Of a stretch of 64,000 bases of DNA, positions 53,848 through 61,399 are shown one piece after another. The stretch covers positions 248,001 through 312,000 of the forward strand of contig JAJDCO010000098.1 in NCBI GenBank assembly GCA_029260795.1, written 5' to 3'. The position numbers were made by a program, and so were the translations under genes. The number at the start of each line of letters is the position of its first letter. Within the stretch, counting starts at the first letter, position 1. The stretch comes from Planctomycetota bacterium (GTDB taxonomy: Bacteria; Planctomycetota; OFTM77). The notes under the pieces were generated by a model. The model was given only the letters and a program-made list of their open reading frames with translations. It made no database searches and was not told the origin of the DNA.

Positions 53848-55317
53848 GTGCCACATCCTGCCCAGCCTGAACGCGGCGCGGCCCTGATTCTTGTGCTGCT
53901 CGTGACGATCGTGCTCTTCGTGATCGTCAGCCAAGTCCAGCACTCCGCCAAGATGGACTTGATGATCGCTCGGAACGAGCAGGTCTGGGCCCAGGCGACC
54001 GAGTCGTCCCGGGGAGCCATCGAGCAGGCCAAGCAGAGCCTGGCGGAAGATCTCCTCGATTCCATCTCAGGTGGCCCTCTCGGGGGTGAAGGCGGAGGAG
54101 ATAACCCCTTCGGCGGAGGCGATGGCGGAGGAGACGCCGGAGGAGAGGCGGGTCAAGGCGAAGACTCGGGTGAGCCGCCCCTGGACCACAATCAGGAGTC
54201 TTGGGCCCGAGAAGGTGACTTGGACTCCCAGGTCGAGGACATGGAGATCCTCGTCCGAATCGAGCCCGAGAATGCCAAGCTGAACATCATCGGCATGCTC
54301 GCCCCGGAGCCCTATGGCGAGCTCTGTGAAGATCAGTTCGTCCGACTCCTCATCGCTTTCCGGGCCGACACGGGACACGATCTGAGCCCGGGCGACGCGT
54401 CGACGATCGCCAAGAAGCTCCGCGAGTACATGACCGAGCGCCGCAGCAAGGGAAAAGGCGAGATGCCCGCCACAGCCCTGAAGTCGATGGTGCCGCCGCC
54501 CGAAGTGGAAGAGGGAGCGGATGGGGAAGAAGGCGAGCAGCCCGGCGACCAGCCGCCGCCCCCGAACTCGGGTGAGATGCCCGACCCCTACGCCGACGAG
54601 GTGCTCCATCTACCCCTGACGCTGGACGAGCTGACGGTCATCGACGGCATCGACGAGAGCCTGCTCTACGACTTCGAGGACAGCAGAGAAATCGTCCCAG
54701 GACTCTCGAACTTCGTGACGGTCTACAGTGCCCTCAACCTCGATTCCGAGCTCAGCGCGCGGATCAACATCAACTTCGCTCGCCGAGCCGTCCTCGAGGC
54801 CATCGTTCCCGAGGACCTCACCGAGATGGCCGAGGAGATCGAGGAGTTCCGGCTGAACCCGCCGCCGGCGGAATGGCTCGAAGAGGAAGAGCAGCGCAAG
54901 GAGCAGGAGCAAGAACAGGCAGACCAGTCCGGCGAGATCATCGAGGAGGAAGAGGAGGAGGAGGAGGAGATCGAGTTTCCGTACTTCCGCGATCTCGGGG
55001 ATCTCAAGTTCATCGAGAGCTTCGCCGACGCGTCCGAAAACGTTCTCCCCGAGGAGCTCCGGAATGCCTTCCTGGCGACGATCGCCGTGCACTCGAATGT
55101 CTTCTCGATTCACGTGAAGATCATCGATCAACGCAAGGGCCTGCGCCGCTTTGCCCGAGCGGTCGTCTTCCGCACCTCCACCGAGGGTGGCAGCGTCCGA
55201 ATCCTCCCGATCATTCCCTTCGAGTGGCGGAAGGACCCCAAGCTCCTGCTCTTCCCCAAAGAGGAGCCACGAGACGACTGGGACGAGTTTGAGAACTTCG
55301 ACAGCTTCTTCCGCTGA
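53848..55317 (+). CDS. GspK-like type II secretion minor pseudopilin, 489 aa
   Basis: The N-terminus ERGAALILVLLVTIVLFVIV is a class-III prepilin signal with Gly at -1 followed by the hydrophobic helix. The large body with a conserved pattern for T2SK (LIAFRADTGHDLSPGDASTI, LDELTVIDGIDESLLYDFED, SARININFARRAVLEAI) matches GspK, which caps the pseudopilus tip. Two low-complexity segments are inserted: a Gly/Asp/Glu stretch near residues 75–115 and an almost pure Glu run near 365–380. The GTG at 53848 has GGAG eight bases upstream and leaves a short leader; the frame is open from 53752. It lies 162 bases after the secretin gene. Confidence 0.85.
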   Translation: MPHPAQPERGAALILVLLVTIVLFVIVSQVQHSAKMDLMIARNEQVWAQATESSRGAIEQAKQSLAEDLLDSISGGPLGGEGGGDNPFGGGDGGGDAGGEAGQGEDSGEPPLDHNQESWAREGDLDSQVEDMEILVRIEPENAKLNIIGMLAPEPYGELCEDQFVRLLIAFRADTGHDLSPGDASTIAKKLREYMTERRSKGKGEMPATALKSMVPPPEVEEGADGEEGEQPGDQPPPPNSGEMPDPYADEVLHLPLTLDELTVIDGIDESLLYDFEDSREIVPGLSNFVTVYSALNLDSELSARININFARRAVLEAIVPEDLTEMAEEIEEFRLNPPPAEWLEEEEQRKEQEQEQADQSGEIIEEEEEEEEEIEFPYFRDLGDLKFIESFADASENVLPEELRNAFLATIAVHSNVFSIHVKIIDQRKGLRRFARAVVFRTSTEGGSVRILPIIPFEWRKDPKLLLFPKEEPRDDWDEFENFDSFFR

Positions 55318-55349
55318 GGGCTTGCTCCGGCGGAGGCCGTTGATCCGGA

Positions 55350-55379
55350 GGCCATTCCTCCGGAGGCCATTCCTCCGGA
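55350..55379. repeat. Tandem 15-bp repeat, two units
   Basis: GGCCATTCCTCCGGA occurs twice in tandem (55350–55364, 55365–55379) with degenerate copies on each side. CCTCCGGAGG inside each junction is itself palindromic. Confidence 0.85.
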
Positions 55380-55485
55380 GGCCCGACTTCAGTCGGGTGG
55401 GAGGTCATTCGGCTCGACGTGCGCGAATCGAATCAGGGATGCCGTCCCTGCGCTCCGAAACCTCGAACGCCGTTCGCCGAATCAA

Positions 55486-55555
55486 CGACCCGACAGCGGA
55501 CTGAAGTCCGCCCTCCGATGCGACCCGACAGCGGGCTGAAGTCCGCCCTCCGATG
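55486..55555. repeat. Tandem 35-bp REP-like repeat, two units
   Basis: Two copies of a 35-base unit (55486–55520, 55521–55555) differing at one base. Each contains the palindrome GCGGACTGAAGTCCGC or its variant. A related hairpin CCCGACTTCAGTCGGG lies at 55382–55397, so the element is scattered as well as tandem. Confidence 0.85.
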
Positions 55556-55594
55556 CGACCCCCAAGCCCTTCGAAGAGCCATCCGGGTGTTCCC

Positions 55595-55623
55595 TGGACA
55601 CCTCTTCGAGCGCTCCTTATACT
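55595..55623 (+). promoter_or_regulatory. Sigma-70-type promoter for the tpiA operon
   Basis: TGGACA (55595–55600), 17 bases, TATACT (55618–55623). The tpiA start is 43 bases after the -10 box. Confidence 0.7.
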
Positions 55624-55665
55624 CGCGGGTTTTCAGCCGCTCCTCGATGTGAGAACCGACCTGCG

Positions 55666-56424
55666 ATGAGATCTCTGATCGCTGGCAACTGGAAGATGAA
55701 CCTGTCGCGCGCCGAGGTGCGGGCGCTGCTCGAGTCACTGCGAGCCGCCTCGTCATCCTGGGACGCCGTCGATGTTGCCGTCTACCCACCCTTCGTCTAC
55801 CTCGCCGAGGCCGCCGAGATCCTCTCGGGCTCGGCGATCGAGCTCGGGGCTCAGGACCTCTATTGGAAACCGAGCGGGGCCTTCACGGGCGCCATCTCGG
55901 GCCCGATGTTGCGCGACGTCGGTTGCCAACGCGTGCTCGTCGGTCACTCCGAGCGTCGACACGTCTTCGGCGAGCAGGACGAGGAGACCGAGCAGAAGAT
56001 CCAAGCAGCGTTCGCCAATGGGCTCAAGCCGACGTTGTGCGTCGGCGAGACGATCGGCGAGAGAGAGAACGGTCAAACGGAGCAGGTCGTCGAGCGGCAG
56101 CTCCAGAGCGGGCTAGAAGGTTGCACGGCCGAGCAGGCGAAGCGCGGACTGAGCATCGCCTACGAGCCCGTTTGGGCCATTGGCACCGGGCATACCGCGA
56201 AGCCCTCCCAGGTGGGCGAGGTGCATGCGATGATTCGGGCGTGGCTGACCGACCGATTGGGAGCCGAGGTCGCGTCCGAGACGCCGATTCAATACGGTGG
56301 TAGTGTCAAGGCGAGCAATGTCGATCAGTTGATGGCTGTTGCCGACGTCGATGGCGCCCTGGTCGGTGGCGCCAGCCTCGAAGCGGAGTCTTTCCAGCGC
56401 ATCGTCGAGTTTCAGAGCGTTTGA
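55666..56424 (+). CDS. tpiA: Triosephosphate isomerase, 252 aa
   Basis: Glycolytic interconversion of dihydroxyacetone phosphate and glyceraldehyde 3-phosphate. All catalytic blocks are present: IAGNWKMN (Lys11), LVGHSERR (His near 97), AYEPVWAIGTG (catalytic Glu near 167) and QYGGSVKASN. Length is normal. It heads an operon with secG 16 bases downstream, a common pairing. Confidence 0.97.
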   Translation: MRSLIAGNWKMNLSRAEVRALLESLRAASSSWDAVDVAVYPPFVYLAEAAEILSGSAIELGAQDLYWKPSGAFTGAISGPMLRDVGCQRVLVGHSERRHVFGEQDEETEQKIQAAFANGLKPTLCVGETIGERENGQTEQVVERQLQSGLEGCTAEQAKRGLSIAYEPVWAIGTGHTAKPSQVGEVHAMIRAWLTDRLGAEVASETPIQYGGSVKASNVDQLMAVADVDGALVGGASLEAESFQRIVEFQSV

Positions 56425-56440
56425 TCGGACGAGAAGAACC

Positions 56441-56830
56441 ATGAGCATTCTGATTGGCTTCCTGTACTTCGTCTTCGTCGTGTCGTCGATCCTCCTGATC
56501 GCCATCGTCCTTCTCCAAGAGGGCAAGGGCGGTGGCCTGGCCGAGGCCTTCGGTGGCGTGGGTGCCGAGACCTTCGGCGTGAAGTCGGGCGGCATCAACA
56601 AAGCAACGGCAACAATCGCGGCGGTCTTTTTGGCGACCGCGCTCGCCATCAGCTTCATCGGGAAGACCAGCCTGGATACCGGAATCTTCCCCCCCGGTGG
56701 GGGCGGCTCCGAGATCACGGGCACCGATGGTGACGGCGGGTCGGGCGATGGTGGAGCCGGCGACGGCGACGGTGGAGCTGGTGCCGGCAACGGTGGAGCT
56801 GGTGCCGGCAACGGCGGCGACGACAAGTAG
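56441..56830 (+). CDS. secG: SecG preprotein translocase subunit, 129 aa
   Basis: Auxiliary subunit of SecYEG. Two helices (ILIGFLYFVFVVSSILLIAI and TATIAAVFLATALAISFI) flank the conserved cytoplasmic loop LLQEGKGGGLAEAFGG. The C-terminal 40 residues are Gly/Asp/Ala repeats, encoded by a 21-base unit repeated at 56771–56791 and 56792–56812; this tail is unusual and may vary in length between strains. ATG at 56441 with a GAGAAG just upstream is used rather than earlier in-frame starts inside tpiA. Confidence 0.94.
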   Translation: MSILIGFLYFVFVVSSILLIAIVLLQEGKGGGLAEAFGGVGAETFGVKSGGINKATATIAAVFLATALAISFIGKTSLDTGIFPPGGGGSEITGTDGDGGSGDGGAGDGDGGAGAGNGGAGAGNGGDDK

Positions 56831-56854
56831 TCTGCAAGCGAACGGCGCCGACCG

Positions 56855-57727
56855 ATGCACAGTATGACCGGATTCGGGCGCGCCGCCGAGGAGTGCGACC
56901 AGGCCTTCATCGAGGTCGAGATCCGCTCCGTCAACAACCGCTTCCTCAAGGTCTCGAGCCGAGTTCCGTCCGAGCTCGGCCCGTACGAGTCGCGAATCGA
57001 AGAGCGAGTTCGACGGAAGGTGCGCCGCGGCACGGTCAACGTGCTCGTGCGCTACCGGGATCGCGAGGCGCCGCCCGTTCTTCTGAACGAGGCGCTGCTC
57101 GAGAGCTACCGGACGCGCCTCGCACACCTCCAGCAGAGCTGGGGCCTCGGCGGTGATCTCACGCTCGACTGGCTTGTCACGCTGCCCGGGGTGCTCGACG
57201 TTGAAGAGCGCTCGCTCGACGAGACCCATTGGGAGCGCGTCGCTCAGCTGCTCGACCGAGCCCTCGGCTCGCTCCTGGAGCATCGACAGGCCGAAGGCGC
57301 CCGCCTGCGTACGGAGTTCGTCAGCGGCCGCACTGCCATCGCGGCGCTGATCGAAGAGGTCGCGACGCGGGCACCCAAAATCATCACCGACTACCGGCAG
57401 AAGCTCATCCAACGTGTCGAGGAGTTCCTCCGCAACCACGGCGTCGGCCTCGACGAGTCGACGGTGATTCGAGAGGTGGCGATCTTCGCGGACCGCTCGG
57501 ACATCAACGAAGAGCTCGCCCGCCTTCGAAGCCACCTGACTCATCTCGACGACCTGCTCGATCGTTCCGGAGCCGTCGGACGCGAGCTCGATTTCCTGTT
57601 ACAAGAGATGTTGCGGGAGGCGAACACCGTCGGCTCGAAAGCGAACGACGCCGAGCTCGCCCGCCGTGTGGTTCAGATGAAAGCGGAGATCGAAAAGCTC
57701 AAGGAGCAGGGCCTCAACATCGAGTAG
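56855..57727 (+). CDS. yicC: YicC-family endoribonuclease, 290 aa
   Basis: Starts with the family hallmark MHSMTGFGRA and continues with EVEIRSVNNRFLKVSSRVP. The C-terminal DUF1732 region RELDFLLQEMLREANTVGSK is complete. Length is normal. Family members are reported endoribonucleases acting on structured RNA. It lies 24 bases after secG and 15 before gmk, the usual yicC–gmk order. Confidence 0.95.
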   Translation: MHSMTGFGRAAEECDQAFIEVEIRSVNNRFLKVSSRVPSELGPYESRIEERVRRKVRRGTVNVLVRYRDREAPPVLLNEALLESYRTRLAHLQQSWGLGGDLTLDWLVTLPGVLDVEERSLDETHWERVAQLLDRALGSLLEHRQAEGARLRTEFVSGRTAIAALIEEVATRAPKIITDYRQKLIQRVEEFLRNHGVGLDESTVIREVAIFADRSDINEELARLRSHLTHLDDLLDRSGAVGRELDFLLQEMLREANTVGSKANDAELARRVVQMKAEIEKLKEQGLNIE

Positions 57728-57742
57728 CCTGCCGCGGAGGCC

Positions 57743-58348
57743 ATGGAGCGAACCGACCGAGTCAGAGGACGCGTCATCGTCATTTCCGGCCCTTCGGGGG
57801 TCGGCAAGACCAGCCTCTGCCATCAACTACTCAAGCGACATCCCGAGCGTCTCTGCTTCTCGATCTCCGCCACCACCCGTCCGCGGCGAGAAGGTGAGAG
57901 AGAGGGCATGGACTACTTCTTCGTTTCTCGCGAGGACTTCGATCGACAGATCGAGCGCGGCGACTTCATCGAGTTCGCCGAGTCCTACGATCACTGCTAC
58001 GGCAGCTACCGTCGGCCGCTCGAGGAAGCCGTCCGCCATGGACAGCTCTACTTGATGGACATCGATGTCCAAGGGGCCGCGCAGCTGCAGGACCGCCTTG
58101 CCGAAGCCGGCATCCCGGCGACCTACGTCTTCATCGCGCCGCCTTCGCTCGACGAGCTCTTGGCCCGGCTCCAGCGGCGGCGGACCGAGGATTCCGACGC
58201 TCTCGAGAGCCGGCTCGCCAAAGTGCAGTTCGAGATGGAGCAATCCGAGCTCTATGATGAGATCATCGTGAATGAGGATCTCGAACGCAGCCTGGCCCGC
58301 CTCGAGGTCCTGCTGGGGCTCTCCGCCCCCGCGACGGCCGAAGAATGA
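57743..58348 (+). CDS. gmk: Guanylate kinase, 201 aa
   Basis: Converts GMP to GDP with ATP. P-loop SGPSGVGKTS near residue 15, GMP-binding block SISATTRPRREGE and GMDYFFVSREDF, and lid region with RLQRRRTEDSD. Length is normal. It overlaps the next gene by four bases (ATGA). In many bacteria rpoZ follows gmk; here it is absent from this position. Confidence 0.97.
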   Translation: MERTDRVRGRVIVISGPSGVGKTSLCHQLLKRHPERLCFSISATTRPRREGEREGMDYFFVSREDFDRQIERGDFIEFAESYDHCYGSYRRPLEEAVRHGQLYLMDIDVQGAAQLQDRLAEAGIPATYVFIAPPSLDELLARLQRRRTEDSDALESRLAKVQFEMEQSELYDEIIVNEDLERSLARLEVLLGLSAPATAEE

Positions 58349-58944
58349 ACCGAGGCCGCGAGCCCGACTCGCGGACGGACATGAATCGAAACGAGGGATC
58401 GCGACTTCTGCTCGGCGTCTCCGCGAGCATTGCGGCTTACAAGGCCGCCGAGGTGACGTCGCAGCTGACTCGAGCCGGCGTTTCCGTCACCGTGCTCATG
58501 ACTCCCAACGCGACCCGCTTCGTCGGCGCCGCCACCTTTCAAGCGCTCTCCTGGAACCCGGTCTTCGTCGATCAGTACGGCACCGGGTCCACTCGCCCCG
58601 AGCACATCGAGCTGGCCGAGAAGGCCGCGCTCTTCTTGATCGCGCCCGCGACCGCCAACATCCTCGGCAAGCTGGCGGCCGGCATCGGTGACGACATGGT
58701 CACGACGACGGCCCTCGCGTATCCGAAGCCACTTTGGCTCGCTCCCGCGATGAACACTCAGATGTGGGAGAACCCCATCGTCCAGGAGAACATCGCTCGG
58801 CTCGCGCGATTCGGGCACGAGCTCATCCAGCCCGATGACGGCCCTCTCGCCTGTGGCACCGTCGGACCCGGCCGGCTGGCCGAGCCCGATGACATCGTCG
58901 CTCGCGTCCTCGAGCACCTGGAGAAGATCCGGGGGGACTCATGA
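58345..58944 (+). CDS. coaC: Phosphopantothenoylcysteine decarboxylase, stand-alone CoaC, 199 aa
   Basis: Flavoprotein decarboxylating 4'-phosphopantothenoyl-cysteine in CoA synthesis. Residues about 20–195 hold the HFCD fold: LLLGVSASIAAYKAAEV, the catalytic-His block PEHIELAEKA, APATANILGKLAAGIGDD, the PxMNxxMW motif APAMNTQMWENP and the substrate-clamp LACGTVGPGRLAEP. It ends where the CoaB half would begin in a fused CoaBC and overlaps coaB by four bases. An internal ATG at 58381 is an alternative start closer to the conserved text. Confidence 0.94.
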   Translation: MNRGREPDSRTDMNRNEGSRLLLGVSASIAAYKAAEVTSQLTRAGVSVTVLMTPNATRFVGAATFQALSWNPVFVDQYGTGSTRPEHIELAEKAALFLIAPATANILGKLAAGIGDDMVTTTALAYPKPLWLAPAMNTQMWENPIVQENIARLARFGHELIQPDDGPLACGTVGPGRLAEPDDIVARVLEHLEKIRGDS

Positions 58945-59570
58945 GGTTCGTCGTGACCGCCGGCCCCACTCGCGAGCCACTGGATCCCGTTCGCTACCTC
59001 TCCAACGCTTCCAGCGGGCGCATGGGGTTCGCGCTGGCAGAAGCCGCTGCTCGACGCGGCCACGAGGTGGTGCTGGTGGCGGGACCGGTCGCGCTCGAGA
59101 CGCCCTCGGGAGTGGCTCGGCGCCTCGACGTCGTTACGGCGCGCGATCTCCAAGGTGTGCTCGCCGAAGAGGTGCCGAGCTGCGACGTGTTGCTCATGTG
59201 TGCGGCAGTCTGTGACTATCGACCGGTCGAGGTCGTCGAGCACAAGATCAAGCGAGAGCCCGGCGTCTGGCAGCTCACCTTGGAGCCCAACCCTGATCTA
59301 CTCGCCGAGCTGGCGCCACGAAAGGGAGACCGCATCTTTATCGGGTTTGCTTTGGAAAGCGAGAACGGCGAGGTTAACGCACGAGCCAAGCTCGAGCGAA
59401 AAGGCCTGGACGCCATCGCTCTGAATGCCCCGGCCAACATCGGCCGTTCCACTGGGCGCCTGACCGTCATCCGGCGGGACGGCGAGACGCTGGAGCAAGG
59501 ACCGGCCAGCAAGGCCGTCCTGGCCGAAGGCCTCGTGCGTTTGGCGGAGGAGTTGGCTAGCCCTGGCTGA
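58941..59570 (+). CDS. coaB: Phosphopantothenate–cysteine ligase, stand-alone CoaB, 209 aa
   Basis: Joins cysteine to 4'-phosphopantothenate in CoA synthesis. The nucleotide-binding start TAGPTREPLDPVRYLSNASS with GRMGFALAEAA is diagnostic, followed by the acyl-phosphate region AAVCDYRP and KIKRE and by FALESEN and ALNAP blocks. In most bacteria this domain is fused behind CoaC; here it is a separate, overlapping gene, so the two chains are made together. It is the last gene of the tpiA operon. Confidence 0.94.
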   Translation: MRFVVTAGPTREPLDPVRYLSNASSGRMGFALAEAAARRGHEVVLVAGPVALETPSGVARRLDVVTARDLQGVLAEEVPSCDVLLMCAAVCDYRPVEVVEHKIKREPGVWQLTLEPNPDLLAELAPRKGDRIFIGFALESENGEVNARAKLERKGLDAIALNAPANIGRSTGRLTVIRRDGETLEQGPASKAVLAEGLVRLAEELASPG

Positions 59571-59617
59571 CATCATATGTTCATATTAGCTTTTGATATT
59601 CTCACTCGAGGTGCCCC

Positions 59618-60844
59618 ATGGACGGCAAGAAGCTCATCCGTTCGATCCGGCTGCACAACCTGCTCTCGTTCGGCGAGACCTCCGGCGAGTTCGCCCTCGA
59701 GCCTCTGAATGTCCTGATCGGCCCCAACGGGTCCGGCAAGTCCAACTTCCTCGACGCCCTCGCCGTGCTGGCGTCGGCTCCTCGGGATCTCGCGCCCCTC
59801 GCACAGGCGAGGTCGTTGTCCGATTGGATTTGGAAGGGAGAGCACCCCGCTGTCGAGGCGGGCCTCGACGCGACGCTTTTCTTTCCGCACGGACCGATGC
59901 CGTTGCGCTACCGGCTGCGCTTCGCGGCGCCGGACGAGCGGCTGGAGCTCCTCGACGAGGCGATTGAGAACGAGCATCCGTTTCCCGGCAACGACAAGCC
60001 CTACCTCTACTACGCCTACCAGGACGGCCGGCCCGTTCTGAACCTCCGGACCGTCCTGCCAGGAGACGAGGAGCGGGTCGAACGCCGTCTCCAGCATCAA
60101 GACATCGAGGTCGATCGGTCGATTCTCGCCCAGCGGAACGACAGCGCTCTCTATCCCGAGGTCACCTACGTCGCCGACGAGCTTTCGGGGCTGCGCTTCT
60201 TTCGTGCGTTGCGTTTCGACCGAGACGCTCCGGCGCGCCAGCCCCAAAAGGTCGACCTCCCCGGCGACTTCTTGCTTCCCGACGGCTCCAACCTCGGTCT
60301 CGTCCTGAACGATCTCCTCAATCGGCCTGCAATCCGACGGGCCCTCCAGGCCCGGCTGCAGCGATTCAATGAACGGATCGAGGACGTCACCACCCACCTT
60401 CGGGGGGGACGCATCCAGGTGCATGTGCACGAGCGAGGGAGCACCACACCCGTCTCGGCGAGCCGCCTCTCAGACGGGACCTTGAGCTTTCTCTGCCTGC
60501 TCAGCACCCTGCTGCACCCCGAGCCGCCGGCGGTCCTCTGCTTCGAGGAGCCGGAGACGGGATTGCATCCCGAGGGCATCGAGCTCCTGGTCGAGCTGCT
60601 CGTCGAGGCCACGCCCCGCGCGCAGATCTTCGTGACCACCCACTCCGAGGAGCTCGTCGGCGCCCTCGCCGAGAGCGTCCCGGAGTCAGTCGTCGTCTGC
60701 GAGCGATGGGATGTCGGGACGCGGCTGCGTCGACTCAGCGCGCCTCGCCTTGCCGAATGGCTCGACCGCTATCGGTACGGCGAAGGAGCTGCTGAGCCCG
60801 AGGTCGACGAGAGCGTGCCCCACCCGACCGTCTCGGACCGCTGA
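59618..60844 (+). CDS. RecF/SMC-like AAA ATPase (COG4637-like), 408 aa
   Basis: P-loop ATPase of the AAA_21/RecF-like class. Walker A IGPNGSGKSNFLDAL (34–48), an ABC-type signature RLSDGTLSFL near 285, Walker B VLCFEEPETGLHP and switch His TTHSEELV. It has no long coiled coil. Relatives occur alone or with small DUF4276/TOPRIM partners in defence or DNA-repair roles; no such partner follows here, only repeats and a convergent gene. The 47-base leader is unusually AT-rich (CATATGTTCATATTAGC) next to GC-rich genes, hinting at its own promoter or a transferred gene. Confidence 0.88.
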   Translation: MDGKKLIRSIRLHNLLSFGETSGEFALEPLNVLIGPNGSGKSNFLDALAVLASAPRDLAPLAQARSLSDWIWKGEHPAVEAGLDATLFFPHGPMPLRYRLRFAAPDERLELLDEAIENEHPFPGNDKPYLYYAYQDGRPVLNLRTVLPGDEERVERRLQHQDIEVDRSILAQRNDSALYPEVTYVADELSGLRFFRALRFDRDAPARQPQKVDLPGDFLLPDGSNLGLVLNDLLNRPAIRRALQARLQRFNERIEDVTTHLRGGRIQVHVHERGSTTPVSASRLSDGTLSFLCLLSTLLHPEPPAVLCFEEPETGLHPEGIELLVELLVEATPRAQIFVTTHSEELVGALAESVPESVVVCERWDVGTRLRRLSAPRLAEWLDRYRYGEGAAEPEVDESVPHPTVSDR

Positions 60845-60953
60845 TCCAACGCCGGGAGAGCACGACCGACAACGCCGGCGACTCAGCCCGGTCGACTGGC
60901 GAACGCTTCGAGGTGGCATCCGAGCCGCGAAACGCGGCAGAACGGGCTGATGA

Positions 60954-61077
60954 AGAGCGGAGTGCGACCGCGAAAGATGGAGTGCGTCCGCGAAGCGAAA
61001 GATGGAGCGCGTCCGCGAAGCGAGCGCGCATCGATTTTGGAATCGATCAGGTCCCCGGAAGCGAGCGAAGCTGACGC
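60954..61077. repeat. 124-bp direct repeat, copy 1
   Basis: Nearly identical (one difference noted) to 61159–61282. Each copy contains a 25-base unit twice (starting CGAAAGATGGAG and ending GTCCGCGAAG), the motif CGAGCGCGC and a small palindrome ATCGATTTTGGAATCGAT. Confidence 0.9.
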
Positions 61078-61158
61078 CGAAAACCCGACGCCCGATAGGG
61101 TGACGGCGCCTTCGAGGAACGATCAACCCCAAGCAATACGGGGCGCCCTCCCGTCGGA

Positions 61159-61282
61159 AGAGCGGAGTGCGACCGCGAAAGATGGAGCGCGTCCGCGAAG
61201 CGAAAGATGGAGCGCGTCCGCGAAGCGAGCGCGCATCGATTTTGGAATCGATCAGGTCCCCGGAAGCGAGCGAAGCTGACGC
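61159..61282. repeat. 124-bp direct repeat, copy 2
   Basis: Second copy of the block at 60954–61077. The sequences after both copies are also related but diverged, and both end in the shared CGCCCTCCCGTCGGAAGAG (61146 and 61349 onward), so the duplicated segment is about 205 bases. Confidence 0.9.
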
Positions 61283-61335
61283 TTGAAGCGGACTCCGAAA
61301 GCAGACGGCGTCACCGAAAGAAACGATGGCCTCCA

Positions 61336-61372
61336 AGAAAAACGGGCCGCCCTCCCGTCGGAAGAGCGGCCC
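61336..61372 (-). terminator. Rho-independent terminator of the lamin-tail-like gene
   Basis: On the minus strand, GGGCCGC (61366–61372) pairs with GCGGCCC (61344–61350), followed by GTTTTTCTTGG. It lies just after the stop at 61400. Confidence 0.82.
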
Positions 61373-61399
61373 GCCGCATGAATCAGATTGTCGGATCGA

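Larger units (their letters stand above)
55318..55665. other. Repeat-rich gap between gspK and tpiA
   Basis: 348 bases made largely of the 15-bp and 35-bp repeats and the DGACTTCAGTC-type hairpin, then the tpiA promoter. Frames through the repeats code for low-complexity Arg/Pro text and are not called. Confidence 0.6.
60845..61399. other. Repeat-filled convergent intergenic region
   Basis: 555 bases between two convergent genes. It is filled by the two-copy repeat and the terminator of the minus-strand gene; frames through it are low-complexity Arg/Ser and are not called. Confidence 0.6.

Noticed and set aside
55211-55504. ORFs on both strands through the 15-bp repeats
   Set aside because: They are open only because the repeat length is a multiple of three; products are Arg/Pro low complexity.
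60954-61282. CRISPR array
   Set aside because: Only two copies of a 124-bp block with tandem internal units; no regular repeat–spacer pattern and no cas genes.
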